Made by a program: the position numbers and the translations under genes. The notes under the pieces are model-generated. The model was not told the origin of the DNA and did no database searches. It worked only from the letters and a program-made list of their open reading frames with translations. 64,000 nucleotides of DNA, taken from contig CALBSG010000158.1 in NCBI GenBank assembly GCA_937927675.1, positions 35,327 to 99,326 of the forward strand. The letters run 5' to 3'. Shown piece after piece: positions 44,347 through 52,977 of this stretch (its first letter is position 1; each line of letters begins with the position of its first letter). Source of the stretch: an uncultured Paracoccaceae bacterium. GTDB taxonomy: Bacteria > Pseudomonadota > Alphaproteobacteria > Rhodobacterales > Rhodobacteraceae.

Positions 44347-44418
44347 ATAAAACCTACCCATTTGGATGAGTATGCGGGTGTATACCGTTTGATAACCTAC
44401 CTGAATGGGTGGGTTTAT
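44347..44418. promoter_or_regulatory. Large imperfect inverted repeat in the sgaA/luxR promoter region
   Basis: The arm at 44347-44367 (ATAAAACCTACCCATTTGGA plus T) matches the reverse complement of 44399-44418 (which reads ATAAACCCACCCATTCAGGT on the minus strand) at most positions, with one single-base gap. The centre holds GTGTATACCGTTTG (44378-44391), a sequence repeated upstream of mcl. The element lies between two divergent starts (44250 and 44450) and is a good candidate operator for the adjacent LuxR-type regulator. Confidence 0.65.
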
Positions 44419-44449
44419 GACGTTTCTTCTCTGAAAGGGTGGCAATCCC

Positions 44450-45070
44450 GTGCAGTCCATATCCCCTGAACGCATCGACCTTGCGCTGGCCGAAGGCAAT
44501 CCGCTGGTGTTGCAAGCCCTGTCAGAAGTCTTTGAAAAGGATAGAAGATTTTCGGTTGTCGCCACGTCGTCGACCGCCGAGGGGTTCTTGGGGGCGGTGA
44601 TGCGGGTTCCGGTGAAGGTCGGGGTGATCGACTGGCAGATCCCGCAGTTGGGCGGGCAAAAGCTGGCCGAGGTGCTGCGCGATCAGGAAACCGCCCCGCG
44701 TTTGGTGGTTTATGCCGAAGACCCGACAGGGGCCGTGGCGCTCAAGGCGATGGCGGCAGGGGCGGCGGGATTCGTGGACCGCAAATCGTCTGTGGATCGG
44801 CTTTTGGAAACCTGTGTCGAGGTTGCCGCGGGCAAAATGGTCTTCCCGTTTGTCGATGTGCGGGGTCTGCAAGCCGACCCGATTCACCAGCTGACCCGGC
44901 GCGAAAAGGCGCTGTTGGAGGCGCTTGCGAATGGGCTGGCGAACAAGGATCTGGCCCGCGAATTCGACATCTCGACCAACACGGTCAAGTACCACCTGTC
45001 GAACCTTTTCGACAAACTTGGCGTCTCCAGTCGCACACAGGCGATTGCCTATTACTTCAAGTCGCGCTAG
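44450..45070 (+). CDS. LuxR-family response regulator of the serine cycle locus
   Basis: 206 residues from a GTG seven bases after AAGGGTGG. The N-terminal receiver-like domain has the phospho-acceptor candidate D61 (VGVIDWQIPQLGG) and K112. The usual acidic pair near the start is reduced to one residue (LAEGNP, E15), so phosphorylation may be altered or absent. The C-terminal LuxR helix-turn-helix occupies about 148-204 (LTRREKALLEALANGLANKD ... NTVKYHLSNLFDKLGV). It is placed between the divergent serine cycle units and followed by mcl, which suggests it controls both. No sensor kinase is adjacent. Confidence 0.85.
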   Translation: MQSISPERIDLALAEGNPLVLQALSEVFEKDRRFSVVATSSTAEGFLGAVMRVPVKVGVIDWQIPQLGGQKLAEVLRDQETAPRLVVYAEDPTGAVALKAMAAGAAGFVDRKSSVDRLLETCVEVAAGKMVFPFVDVRGLQADPIHQLTRREKALLEALANGLANKDLAREFDISTNTVKYHLSNLFDKLGVSSRTQAIAYYFKSR

Positions 45071-45085
45071 GCAGATTGCATGCAA

Positions 45086-45132
45086 GTGTATACTGTTGGG
45101 AAAAATATTTTCTTGACAGTGGATATTTTTCC
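45086..45132 (+). promoter_or_regulatory. Repeated motif and inverted repeat upstream of mcl
   Basis: GTGTATACTGTTGG (45086-45099) matches the motif at 44378-44391 in 12 of 14 positions. It abuts a perfect 10-base inverted repeat, GGAAAAATAT (45099-45108) and ATATTTTTCC (45123-45132), whose 14-base spacer contains TTGACA (45113-45118), a possible -35 box. The mcl ATG is 44 bases downstream. Confidence 0.6.
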
Positions 45133-45176
45133 GCCCCCTTCTGGCCCAAATCCCGCCAATAGGAAAGGCCCTGCGC

Positions 45177-46154
45177 ATGAGCTTTCACGTCATCACCCAA
45201 GCCCCGGCACGCCTGAATCGCAGCGAACTTGCGGTGCCGGGCAGCGCACCGCAAATGTTTGAAAAAGCAGCGCAATCTGATGCCGATGTGATCTTCCTTG
45301 ATCTGGAAGATGCCGTCGCACCCGATGACAAGGCGCAGGCGCGAAAGAACATCATCAAGGCCCTGAACGAGATGGATTGGGGCAAGAAAACCATGTCGGT
45401 CCGAATCAATGGTCTCGACACGCATTACATGTACCGAGACGTTGTCGATGTCGTCGAACAGGCGGGCGAGCGGCTGGATCTGATCATGGTGCCGAAGGTT
45501 GGCACGGCGGCGGATGTCTATGCCGTCGACATGATGGTGACGCAGATCGAAGACGCCAAGGGCTACAAAAAACGAATCGGTTTTGAACACATCATCGAGA
45601 CCGCCTTGGGCATGCAGAATGTGTCGGAAATCGCCGCCGCGTCGAAGCGGAACGAAAGCTTGCATTTCGGCGTGGCCGACTATGCCGCCTCGACCCGCGC
45701 CCGCACCACGATTATCGGGGGTGTAAACCCGGATTACGCGGTGCTGACCGACAAGCTGGACGATGGCAGCCGTCAGGTGCATTGGGGCGATATGTGGCAC
45801 TATGCGCTGGCGCGGATGGTGGTCGCGGCGCGGGCGAATGGTTTGCGCCCGGTCGACGGGCCGTTCGGCGATTTTTCTGACCCCGACGGCTATCGCGCAG
45901 CCGCCAAACGTGCTGCGGTCTTGGGCTGCGAGGGCAAATGGGCGATCCACCCCAGCCAAATCGCGCTGGCGAACGAGGTGATGAGCCCGTCCGAGGCCGA
46001 AGTGACCCGCGCCCAGCGGATTTTGGCGGCGATGGAACAGGCTGCCGCCGAAGGTAAGGGCGCAGTTTCCTTGGATGGTCGTCTGATCGACTATGCCTCG
46101 ATCCGTCAGGCCGAAGTGCTGGTCCAAAAGGCCCGGCAGATTTCGGGGGCATGA
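45177..46154 (+). CDS. mcl: L-malyl-CoA/beta-methylmalyl-CoA lyase
   Basis: 325 residues of the HpcH/HpaI citrate-lyase-beta superfamily. Marks include LNRSELAVPGSAPQMFEKAA, the metal-site segment IFLDLEDAVAPDDK, IMVPKVGTAADVY, GFEHIIETALGMQNVSEIAAAS, and LHFGVADYAAS; these match Mcl1 of Rhodobacter and Methylobacterium closely. It splits malyl-CoA to acetyl-CoA and glyoxylate in the serine cycle, and could also serve the ethylmalonyl-CoA pathway. AGGAAAGG precedes the ATG. The stop lies directly against the next start. Confidence 0.92.
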   Translation: MSFHVITQAPARLNRSELAVPGSAPQMFEKAAQSDADVIFLDLEDAVAPDDKAQARKNIIKALNEMDWGKKTMSVRINGLDTHYMYRDVVDVVEQAGERLDLIMVPKVGTAADVYAVDMMVTQIEDAKGYKKRIGFEHIIETALGMQNVSEIAAASKRNESLHFGVADYAASTRARTTIIGGVNPDYAVLTDKLDDGSRQVHWGDMWHYALARMVVAARANGLRPVDGPFGDFSDPDGYRAAAKRAAVLGCEGKWAIHPSQIALANEVMSPSEAEVTRAQRILAAMEQAAAEGKGAVSLDGRLIDYASIRQAEVLVQKARQISGA

Positions 46155-47393
46155 ATGAGCTTGCGCGGCAGGGCAAAGGAACTGTTTCAGGTCGCCTGCG
46201 AGGCGGCTGATCCGGGTATTGCCCTGTCGCGTGCCTTGCAAAGCCATCCGCTGCCGCAGCCTGACCCGGGGGGGCGGTTGCGAATCGTTGCGATTGGCAA
46301 GGCCGCTGTGCCGATGGCCGAGGCCCTTTTGCCGCAACTCGCTGCGCCGTTTGAGGCGTTGGTGGTCACGAATTACGAAAATGCCCGGCCCGTGGCGGGG
46401 GCGATCGTCAATGCGGCGGGCCACCCGGTGCCCGATGAAAATGGCGAGATGGCCGCGATCGCGGTTGAGGCCTTGCTTTTGAGTGCCCGCCCTGCTGACC
46501 GGGTGATCGCGTTGATTTCGGGCGGTGGATCGGCGCTGTTGCCCGCGCCGGTCGCCGGGGTGACTTTGGCCGAAAAGGCCGAAGTTAGCCGCCTCCTTTT
46601 GGGCGCGGGCGTGGATATCTCTCAGCTGAATCTGGTGCGGCAGGGGCTGTCGCGGCTGAAGGGTGGGGGGCTATTGCAGGCCGCCCGGCCCGCGCCGGTG
46701 ACCGCCTATATCCTGTCGGACGTGATCGGTGATGATCTGCGGGTCATTGCCTCGGGTCTGACGGTGGCGCCGGTCGGTAGCCGCCAAGATGCCTGCATCA
46801 TATTGGAAACCTTGAATCTTTGGTCGCGCCTGCCTGAAACTGTTCGCGCAGCCTTGAAGCGTCCAGAGCCAACGCTGCCGCCGGTTCAGGCGACGAATGT
46901 GTTGATCGGGTCGAATCGGAAAAGCCTTGAGGCGGTGGTCGCGGCGGCGGGAACCGGGGCGCATATCCTGTCGGATGCCCTGACAGGGGACGTGGCGGAT
47001 GCCGCCGCGCAGATCATCGCTGCCGCGCAACAGGTCAGCGGCCATGCGTTGGTTTTTGGCGGCGAAACCACAGTCAAATTGCGCGGCAAGGGTCTTGGTG
47101 GACGCAATCAGGAGCTTGCGCTGCGCGTGGCGATGGGGATGCCGGATCTGGGCCGGGACTGGGTGTTCCTGTCGGGCGGCACCGATGGCCGCGATGGCCC
47201 GACCGAGGCGGCGGGTGGCCTTGTCGATGCCGGAACCACGGGGCGCATCCGGGCCGCCGGTGGCGATGCCGACGCGCTTTTGGCCAATAATGACAGCAAC
47301 CGGGCGTTGGCGCTGGCGGACGACCTCTTGGTAACGGGGGCCACCGGCACCAATGTGGCGGATGTGCAGATCCTGCTTTTGGGGCCGCGCTAA
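46155..47393 (+). CDS. Glycerate 2-kinase (MOFRL family)
   Basis: 412 residues. An N-terminal DUF4147-type domain (IVAIGKAAVPMAEALLPQL; VIALISGGGSALLPAPVAGV) and a C-terminal MOFRL domain (VFGGETTVKLRGKGLGGRNQELAL; FLSGGTDGRDGPTEAAGG) define the family, which phosphorylates glycerate to 2-phosphoglycerate. This fills the step after HprA in the serine cycle. It is translationally adjacent to mcl. Its 3' end overlaps the convergent LysR gene by four bases. Confidence 0.9.
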   Translation: MSLRGRAKELFQVACEAADPGIALSRALQSHPLPQPDPGGRLRIVAIGKAAVPMAEALLPQLAAPFEALVVTNYENARPVAGAIVNAAGHPVPDENGEMAAIAVEALLLSARPADRVIALISGGGSALLPAPVAGVTLAEKAEVSRLLLGAGVDISQLNLVRQGLSRLKGGGLLQAARPAPVTAYILSDVIGDDLRVIASGLTVAPVGSRQDACIILETLNLWSRLPETVRAALKRPEPTLPPVQATNVLIGSNRKSLEAVVAAAGTGAHILSDALTGDVADAAAQIIAAAQQVSGHALVFGGETTVKLRGKGLGGRNQELALRVAMGMPDLGRDWVFLSGGTDGRDGPTEAAGGLVDAGTTGRIRAAGGDADALLANNDSNRALALADDLLVTGATGTNVADVQILLLGPR

Positions 47394-48292
47394 CGCTGCG
47401 CCAAAAGCCAATCCCGCACCCGCGCGGCCTCGCTCGACAGCCGCGCCTCTCGCGGCCAGATGACATGGAAATCCTTGCCCGTGGTCAGGCGCTGGTCGGT
47501 CAGACGCACAAGGATGCCCTTTTCCACCAGCCCGCCAATCAGGTGATGCCAGCCCAGCGCCACGCCTTGGCCTTCGATCATCGCCTGCACCACCAGCACA
47601 TAATCGTTGATCGATAGGCCCTTTGGCACCTGCCGGCGCGCGATGCCTGCGGCGGCGAACCAATCGGCCCAAGTGGTGGCAGACCGGAAGGGTTCTTCCA
47701 GATGGATCAGTTTCAGCCCGAGAAGGTCGGCAGGTTTGGCGGGTTTCGGCTGCTTTCCAAGATAGCCTGCGCTGCAGACCGGATAGATTTCTTCGGCCGC
47801 CAGAACCGCGCTGTCATAATGTGGCCAGTCGCCGGGAAAGCCACCCCGCACGCCCAAGGGGATACCTTCGCCCACCAGATCCAGATCACGGTCTGAGGTT
47901 TGGATGCGCAGATCTATATCGGGCAGCGCGGCGCGGAATTCTTCCATCCGCGGCACCATCCAATACGCGGCAAAGGCGGTTGAGCAGGCCAGCGTCACAT
48001 GGCTGCCCGTTGCAACCGCGCGCAGGCTTTGAGCCGAACGTTGGATATGCGAGAGGCCAATCGTCACGTCGGCATGAAAGCGTTGCCCGGCCTCGGTCAA
48101 CCGGACCCGGCGGTATTCGCGCAGGAAAAGCGCGCTGCCGATCTGATCCTCAAGCTTTGCGATGGCATAGCTGACGGCGGCCTGTGACATCCGCAACTCG
48201 CGCCCGGCACCGGAAAAACTGGAAAGCCGCCCCGCCGCCTCAAAGACGACAAGGCTGCCAAGCGAGGGCAAAAGATGACGTAGAGTATCCAT
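47390..48292 (-). CDS. LysR-type regulator (GcvA-like), divergent from the MttB-family gene
   Basis: 300 residues. The N-terminal helix-turn-helix is of the GcvA kind (LPSLGSLVVFEAAGRLSSFS ... MSQAAVSYAIAKLEDQIGSALF), and the effector domain retains GVRGGFPGDWPHYDSAVLAAEEIYPV, typical of GcvA-like proteins. It is divergently transcribed from the methyltransferase gene across about 90 AT-rich bases and probably regulates it. Confidence 0.9.
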   Translation of the reverse strand: MDTLRHLLPSLGSLVVFEAAGRLSSFSGAGRELRMSQAAVSYAIAKLEDQIGSALFLREYRRVRLTEAGQRFHADVTIGLSHIQRSAQSLRAVATGSHVTLACSTAFAAYWMVPRMEEFRAALPDIDLRIQTSDRDLDLVGEGIPLGVRGGFPGDWPHYDSAVLAAEEIYPVCSAGYLGKQPKPAKPADLLGLKLIHLEEPFRSATTWADWFAAAGIARRQVPKGLSINDYVLVVQAMIEGQGVALGWHHLIGGLVEKGILVRLTDQRLTTGKDFHVIWPREARLSSEAARVRDWLLAQR

Positions 48293-48383
48293 AATCTCAA
48301 CTTATCAAATCAATGAAATTTTTCCAGCGTTACAGGGCCGCCCAGACGGCATATTTTTGCGACAAGTTGAAAAGGGGATCACC

Positions 48384-49949
48384 ATGGCAGACGGCGACGC
48401 AATGAATCCGGAAAAGCGCGTGCGCGGTGGGCGCAACGCCCGGCGCGAAGAACGCTCCAAGGGTTCGGCGGTGCATCGCCCTTATATCGTGCGCGGTATC
48501 CCGACCTATGACATTCTGTCAGAAGAAAGCCTGATCCGCATCGAACAGACCGCAGACCGCATTCTGGCCGAGATCGGCATTGAACTGCGCGAAGATCACG
48601 AGGCGATGCGGCTTTACAAGGCTGCGGGCGCGGATGTCACCGAACAGACGGCGGGCATCTGGCGCGTGCGGTTTGAGCCCGGCATGGTGCGCGAGATTTT
48701 GAAAACCGCCCCGGCAGAGTTCACCCAGCACGCCCGCAATCCGGCCAATAATGTGCAGATCGGTGGCAAGAACGTGGTTTTCGCCCCGTCCTATGGCAGC
48801 CCCTTCGTGATGGATTTGGATCGCGGCCGCCGCTACGGCACGATCGAGGATTTCCAGAACTTTGTGAAACTGTCGCAGGCCTCGCCTTGGCTGCACCACT
48901 CGGGCGGTACGGTGTGCGAACCCACCGACGTGCCGGTGAACAAGCGCCATATGGACATGGTTTATGCCCACATCCGCTATTCCGACCGGGCCTATCTGGG
49001 CTCGATCACCGCGCCGGAACGGGCCGAGGATAGTGTCGAGATGTCGCGCATCCTGTTTGGCGCGGATTTTGTTGACCAAAACTGCGTGGTGATGGGCAAT
49101 TTCAACACCACCTCGCCCTTGGTTTTGGATGGGGTTACGGCGGCAGGGATTAGGGCCTATGCCGGGGCAAATCAGGGCTCCATCCACCTGCCGTTCCTGC
49201 TGGGCGGTGCCGTGGCCCCGCTGACGATTGCCGGGATGGTGGCGCAGGGGTTGGCGGAATCGATGTCGTCCTGCGCGCTGGCGCAATTGGTGCGCCCCGG
49301 TGCGCCGACGATTTTGGCAAGCTTCTTCTCGTCGATGAGCCTGAAGACCGGCTCGCCCACCTTTGGCACGCCAGAGCCGGCAATCGGGTCCTTGGTCATG
49401 GGCCAGCTGGCCCGCCGCCTGAACATGCCCTTGCGCTGCGCGGGTAACTTCAGCACCTCAAAGCTGCCCGATGGGCAAGCGATGCAACAATCCATGATGT
49501 CGATGATGTCGGCGGTGCAGGGCGGGGCCAACTATGTGCTGCACTCGGCAGGGTTCCTCGATGGCCTTTTGTCGATGTCTTACGAAAAGCATGTGATGGA
49601 CACCGACATGTGCGGCGCGCTGCATGCCTATATGGACGGTATGGCGGTGGATGATGATGCGCTGGCCTTTGACGCACTGAACGAACTTGGGCCGGGCCAG
49701 CATCTGTTTTCCACCCAGCACACGCTGCGCCACTATGAGACCGCCTATTGGGACTCGCAGTTGGATGACAACCAGCCGTGGGAAACCTGGGACGAACAGG
49801 GCGGCATCGACAGCGCAAAACGCGCCAATGCCCGTTGGAAAAAGACCTTGGCCGAGTTTGAAGCCCCGCCGATTGATGCGGGTATCGACGAGGCGCTGCA
49901 AGACTTCATGGCGCGGCGCAAAGGTGCCGTGCAGGACATGTGGTACTAA
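48384..49949 (+). CDS. MttB-superfamily (trimethylamine methyltransferase family) protein, non-pyrrolysine
   Basis: 521 residues from the ATG at 48384, six bases after AGGGG; the frame runs up to a TTG at 48357. Family segments are YDILSEESLIRIEQTADRIL, a repeated glycine/serine-rich TIM-barrel core (FNTTSPLVLDGVTAAGIRAY; LPFLLGGAVAPLTIAGMVAQ; FGTPEPAIGSLVMGQLARRL) and a conserved C-terminus. No in-frame TAG is needed to complete the gene, so it belongs with non-pyrrolysine members such as glycine betaine methyltransferase MtgB. Those transfer a methyl group to a corrinoid protein; no corrinoid protein gene is adjacent. Substrate unknown. Confidence 0.87.
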   Translation: MADGDAMNPEKRVRGGRNARREERSKGSAVHRPYIVRGIPTYDILSEESLIRIEQTADRILAEIGIELREDHEAMRLYKAAGADVTEQTAGIWRVRFEPGMVREILKTAPAEFTQHARNPANNVQIGGKNVVFAPSYGSPFVMDLDRGRRYGTIEDFQNFVKLSQASPWLHHSGGTVCEPTDVPVNKRHMDMVYAHIRYSDRAYLGSITAPERAEDSVEMSRILFGADFVDQNCVVMGNFNTTSPLVLDGVTAAGIRAYAGANQGSIHLPFLLGGAVAPLTIAGMVAQGLAESMSSCALAQLVRPGAPTILASFFSSMSLKTGSPTFGTPEPAIGSLVMGQLARRLNMPLRCAGNFSTSKLPDGQAMQQSMMSMMSAVQGGANYVLHSAGFLDGLLSMSYEKHVMDTDMCGALHAYMDGMAVDDDALAFDALNELGPGQHLFSTQHTLRHYETAYWDSQLDDNQPWETWDEQGGIDSAKRANARWKKTLAEFEAPPIDAGIDEALQDFMARRKGAVQDMWY

Positions 49950-49985
49950 CTAACCCCTAATCCCGCTTGAAAAATCGCAGAGGGA

Positions 49986-50011
49986 CGCCTTGCCGGGATG
50001 CCGGCAAGGCG
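49986..50011 (+). terminator. Strong hairpin between the MttB-family and oxygenase genes
   Basis: CGCCTTGCCGG (49986-49996) pairs perfectly with CCGGCAAGGCG (50001-50011) around GATG. No T-run follows, so it may act as an attenuator or an mRNA-stability element that sets different levels for the two genes. Confidence 0.55.
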
Positions 50012-50056
50012 GCGGGGATCTGCGGCCTGATTTCTGAAAATTTGGGAGGAAATGCG

Positions 50057-51055
50057 ATGAGCACCGATCTGGTGGCACGTCTCGATGACAAATTGCGTGC
50101 AAAACGGGAAAGTTTTGACCGAATTCCGGTTGTGGATGTTGCGCCGCTTTTGGATGGCAGCGACAAGCACGGCGTGGCCCGGCAGATCCGTTGGGCGCTG
50201 TCCAATGCGGGGTTCATGTATGTGAAGAACCACGGCATTGATCAGGGTTTTGTGGATCAGACCTTTGATGTCACGCGGGCCTTTTTCGATCTGCCGATGG
50301 AGCAGAAAATGGCGCTGCATGTGTCGAAATCCGACGTGGCGCTGCGTGGCTATATCGAACCCTTTGGCGAGAACACCGATCCCGGCAAAACCCGTGATCT
50401 GAAAGAATGTTTCGACATCGGGCCAGAACGCGCGCGGCTGGAAGGCCCGTTCTTTGGCCCGAACCAATGGCCCGCCGGGCTGCCAGAGTTTCAGACGCTG
50501 GTCTATGGCTATCACCAGAAGATGGTAACGCTGTCCAAGCAGCTTTTGCGTGGCATCGCCCTGTCGCTGGACCTGCCAGAGACCCATTTCGAGGTGCTGA
50601 TGAAAGACCCGATCAGCATCCAGCGCCTGCTGCATTATCCGCCGCAGAACGGCCATGTGTCCGAAGACATCATCGGCATCGGCGCGCATACCGACTATGG
50701 CAATCTGACCATTCTGGCGCAGGATGATGTGGGCGGTCTGCAGGTGATGAACCGCGATGGCGACTGGATCGAAGGCACGCCGATTCGCGGCTGTTTCGTC
50801 ATCAACATCGGCGACCTGATCCAGAAGCTGACCAACGATGTTTACCTCGCCAATATGCACCGCGTGGTGAACACCTCGGGCCGGGAACGCTATTCGATTC
50901 CCTTCTTTATCGACGCAGATTTCGATGCGGTCATCGCGCCGCTGCCGTCTTGTGTGTCAGATGCAAACCCGCAGCGCTATCAGCCGGTGACGTGTGGGGC
51001 GCATAAGTTCGGTCGTTTCAAGGCCAGCTATGCACATCTGAAAGAGCTGGCCTAA
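50057..51055 (+). CDS. 2-oxoglutarate/Fe(II)-dependent oxygenase, isopenicillin N synthase family
   Basis: 332 residues from the ATG behind GGGAGGAAA. The N-terminal DIOX_N domain (IPVVDVAPLLDG ... GFMYVKNHGI) and the C-terminal jelly-roll with iron ligands H211-x-D213 (GAHTDYGNLTIL) and a distal histidine (ANMHRVVNT, about 268), plus the cosubstrate motif RYSIPFF, are intact. Co-orientation with the MttB-family gene suggests an oxidative step on the same substrate or on a related methylated compound; no specific reaction can be named. Confidence 0.88.
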   Translation: MSTDLVARLDDKLRAKRESFDRIPVVDVAPLLDGSDKHGVARQIRWALSNAGFMYVKNHGIDQGFVDQTFDVTRAFFDLPMEQKMALHVSKSDVALRGYIEPFGENTDPGKTRDLKECFDIGPERARLEGPFFGPNQWPAGLPEFQTLVYGYHQKMVTLSKQLLRGIALSLDLPETHFEVLMKDPISIQRLLHYPPQNGHVSEDIIGIGAHTDYGNLTILAQDDVGGLQVMNRDGDWIEGTPIRGCFVINIGDLIQKLTNDVYLANMHRVVNTSGRERYSIPFFIDADFDAVIAPLPSCVSDANPQRYQPVTCGAHKFGRFKASYAHLKELA

Positions 51056-51058
51056 GGC

Positions 51059-51961
51059 CTATCCCTCGTCGCGCAAAAGCATCAAAAGCGCCAAAATCGT
51101 CAGCGCCACGCCGCCCAGCACCAATGCGGGCGGCGGGGTGCGCCCCAAGGCGATTTCCCACAAGATCACCCAAGAGGGTACAAGGTAGGTGTAGGCCATG
51201 ACCTTGGCCGAAGGCAGACGCAAGGTGGCGTATTGCAGCAAGACAAAGGTCATCGAACTGGCCGCGACTGACACATAGATCAGACAGATCCAGACGATGG
51301 CGGGCAGGGCTGCCCAGTCGGTAGCCAGCACATCGCGCCAGCCCCACAAAAGCAAAAGCAAAAATCCGGCAACCATCATGCCGAAGGTGAAGACCACGGC
51401 AGGCTCGCCCCGGTTCAGCTTGCGCACCATCGGGGCATAGATGGCATGGGCCACACAGCCCCAGAAATACAGGATCTCGCCCTTGCCGATCTGGAATTTC
51501 AACAGCGCGGCAAGGTCGGCGCGGAAGATCACCCATAGCGCGCCCATGGCCCCGACCGTCAACGCAAAGGCCATGCGTGGGGTGGTGACTTGGCGCAAGA
51601 GAAGCCATCCGAACCCCGCCGCCATGATCGGCGTCAAGGTGAAGACGGCAGCGGTCGAAATCGCCTCGGCGGTTTGCAAGCCTTTGAACATCAGCACGAA
51701 ATAGGCGGCCAGCAATCCGCCCAGCACCAAATAGCGCCAAGGGGCGACCCATGTGCTGCGGGGAATGCCCGTCGTGGCCAATGCTGCTGCCCCAACCAGC
51801 GATCCGGCCAACGCAAACCGTAGAACTGTCAGCGCTGCGGGCGACACATAGGGCGCCGCCATGGCGCCAAGGCTGAACGACCCCGCGACCAGCGCCGAAA
51901 AGGCCAGCATGGCCAGATGACCCGCTTTGATCTCTTTGGCGCGCGACGGGTTTAGTTGCAC
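51059..51961 (-). CDS. DMT-superfamily (EamA) transporter
   Basis: 300 residues if it starts at the GTG at 51961, just inside the end of the upstream LysR gene; the open frame extends further but that portion reads as out-of-frame LysR sequence. Ten hydrophobic helices in two EamA repeats (LTVLRFALAGSLVGAAALA; GLQTAEAISTAAVFTLTPIM; ILYFWGCVAHAIYAPMVRKL). Probably a small-metabolite exporter. It is co-transcribed with the LysR gene and convergent with the oxygenase gene. Confidence 0.83.
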   Translation of the reverse strand: MQLNPSRAKEIKAGHLAMLAFSALVAGSFSLGAMAAPYVSPAALTVLRFALAGSLVGAAALATTGIPRSTWVAPWRYLVLGGLLAAYFVLMFKGLQTAEAISTAAVFTLTPIMAAGFGWLLLRQVTTPRMAFALTVGAMGALWVIFRADLAALLKFQIGKGEILYFWGCVAHAIYAPMVRKLNRGEPAVVFTFGMMVAGFLLLLLWGWRDVLATDWAALPAIVWICLIYVSVAASSMTFVLLQYATLRLPSAKVMAYTYLVPSWVILWEIALGRTPPPALVLGGVALTILALLMLLRDEG

Positions 51962-52839
51962 GTCAAAACCCAGTCGGCGGCCGCGCGTTTCAGATGGGCA
52001 AGGAAGCTTTGCACCTTGAGCGTGCGATGCAGATCGACATGGGTGACAATCCACAAGGGCGCGGCCCATTCCGGCCTTGCCGGCATGACCTCTACCAGAT
52101 CGGGATTTTCCTTGGCGAAATGCGTGTTGCAAAAGCCAAGCCCAAGGCCTGCCTTCAAGGCCTCTTGGTTGGCGGCGGGTTCGGTGATGCGAAAGGCAAT
52201 CGCCTCGGTCGGGACCTTGTCGCGCAGCCAACGGTAAAACGGGGCGCGGTTTTCGGGGCTTTCGGGGCCAATGAAACGGTGCTTGGGCAGATCGGCTTCT
52301 GAGGTGGGAAGGCCGTGCTTTTCAACATAGCTGCGCGCGGCGTAAAGGCCGTTCTGCATTGTCATCAGGGGCTGCACGACATTGTCGGGCTCCTGCGGGG
52401 CGGCCCCGGCGCGGATGGCCACATGGGCCTCGCCATAGTCCAGCCGGAACACCCGCATATCGGTCAGAAAACGGATCTTCACTGTGGGGAAATCGGCCAT
52501 ATAGGCAGCAAAGACGGGGGTCATCAGATCGGCGATGCCGGTGATGGCGGTCACCACCAACTCGCCGGTGACCGTTTCGCCCTGACCTTTGATGCGGCTG
52601 GCCAATTGACCGAATTGCTCTTCGGTGGTCTGGGCGACCGACAGAAGATCGCGCCCCGCCTCTGTTGGGGTATAGCCGCGCGCGTGGCGCTGAAAGAGTT
52701 TGGCTCCCAACCGCTTTTCCAAGGCGTCGATATGGCGAATGACCGTGGCGTGATGCACGCCCAAAACATCGGCCGCCCCTGAAACCGTGCCCAGTCGGGC
52801 CACCTGAAAGGCGGTGCGGATCTCGTCCCAGTTTTCCAT
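51952..52839 (-). CDS. LysR-type transcriptional regulator
   Basis: 295 residues from the ATG at 52839 (MENWDEIRTAFQVARLGTVS). The helix-turn-helix is AADVLGVHHATVIRHIDALEKRLGAKLF and the effector domain is of the short LysR type. It overlaps the transporter gene by ten bases and is divergent from a small exported protein. It probably regulates the transporter. Confidence 0.9.
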   Translation of the reverse strand: MENWDEIRTAFQVARLGTVSGAADVLGVHHATVIRHIDALEKRLGAKLFQRHARGYTPTEAGRDLLSVAQTTEEQFGQLASRIKGQGETVTGELVVTAITGIADLMTPVFAAYMADFPTVKIRFLTDMRVFRLDYGEAHVAIRAGAAPQEPDNVVQPLMTMQNGLYAARSYVEKHGLPTSEADLPKHRFIGPESPENRAPFYRWLRDKVPTEAIAFRITEPAANQEALKAGLGLGFCNTHFAKENPDLVEVMPARPEWAAPLWIVTHVDLHRTLKVQSFLAHLKRAAADWVLTCN

Positions 52840-52977
52840 GTGTAACGGCCTTGTTGTGCGTGGTTGCACAGAGGGAAGCCGCTTGCGGGCGGCGATGCAA
52901 GCGGGAAATGCGGGCTTGCGGCGCGGCAGGGCATTTGCGAAAGGGGCGATATTCCCCGTGACCCCCGGATTTTCATC

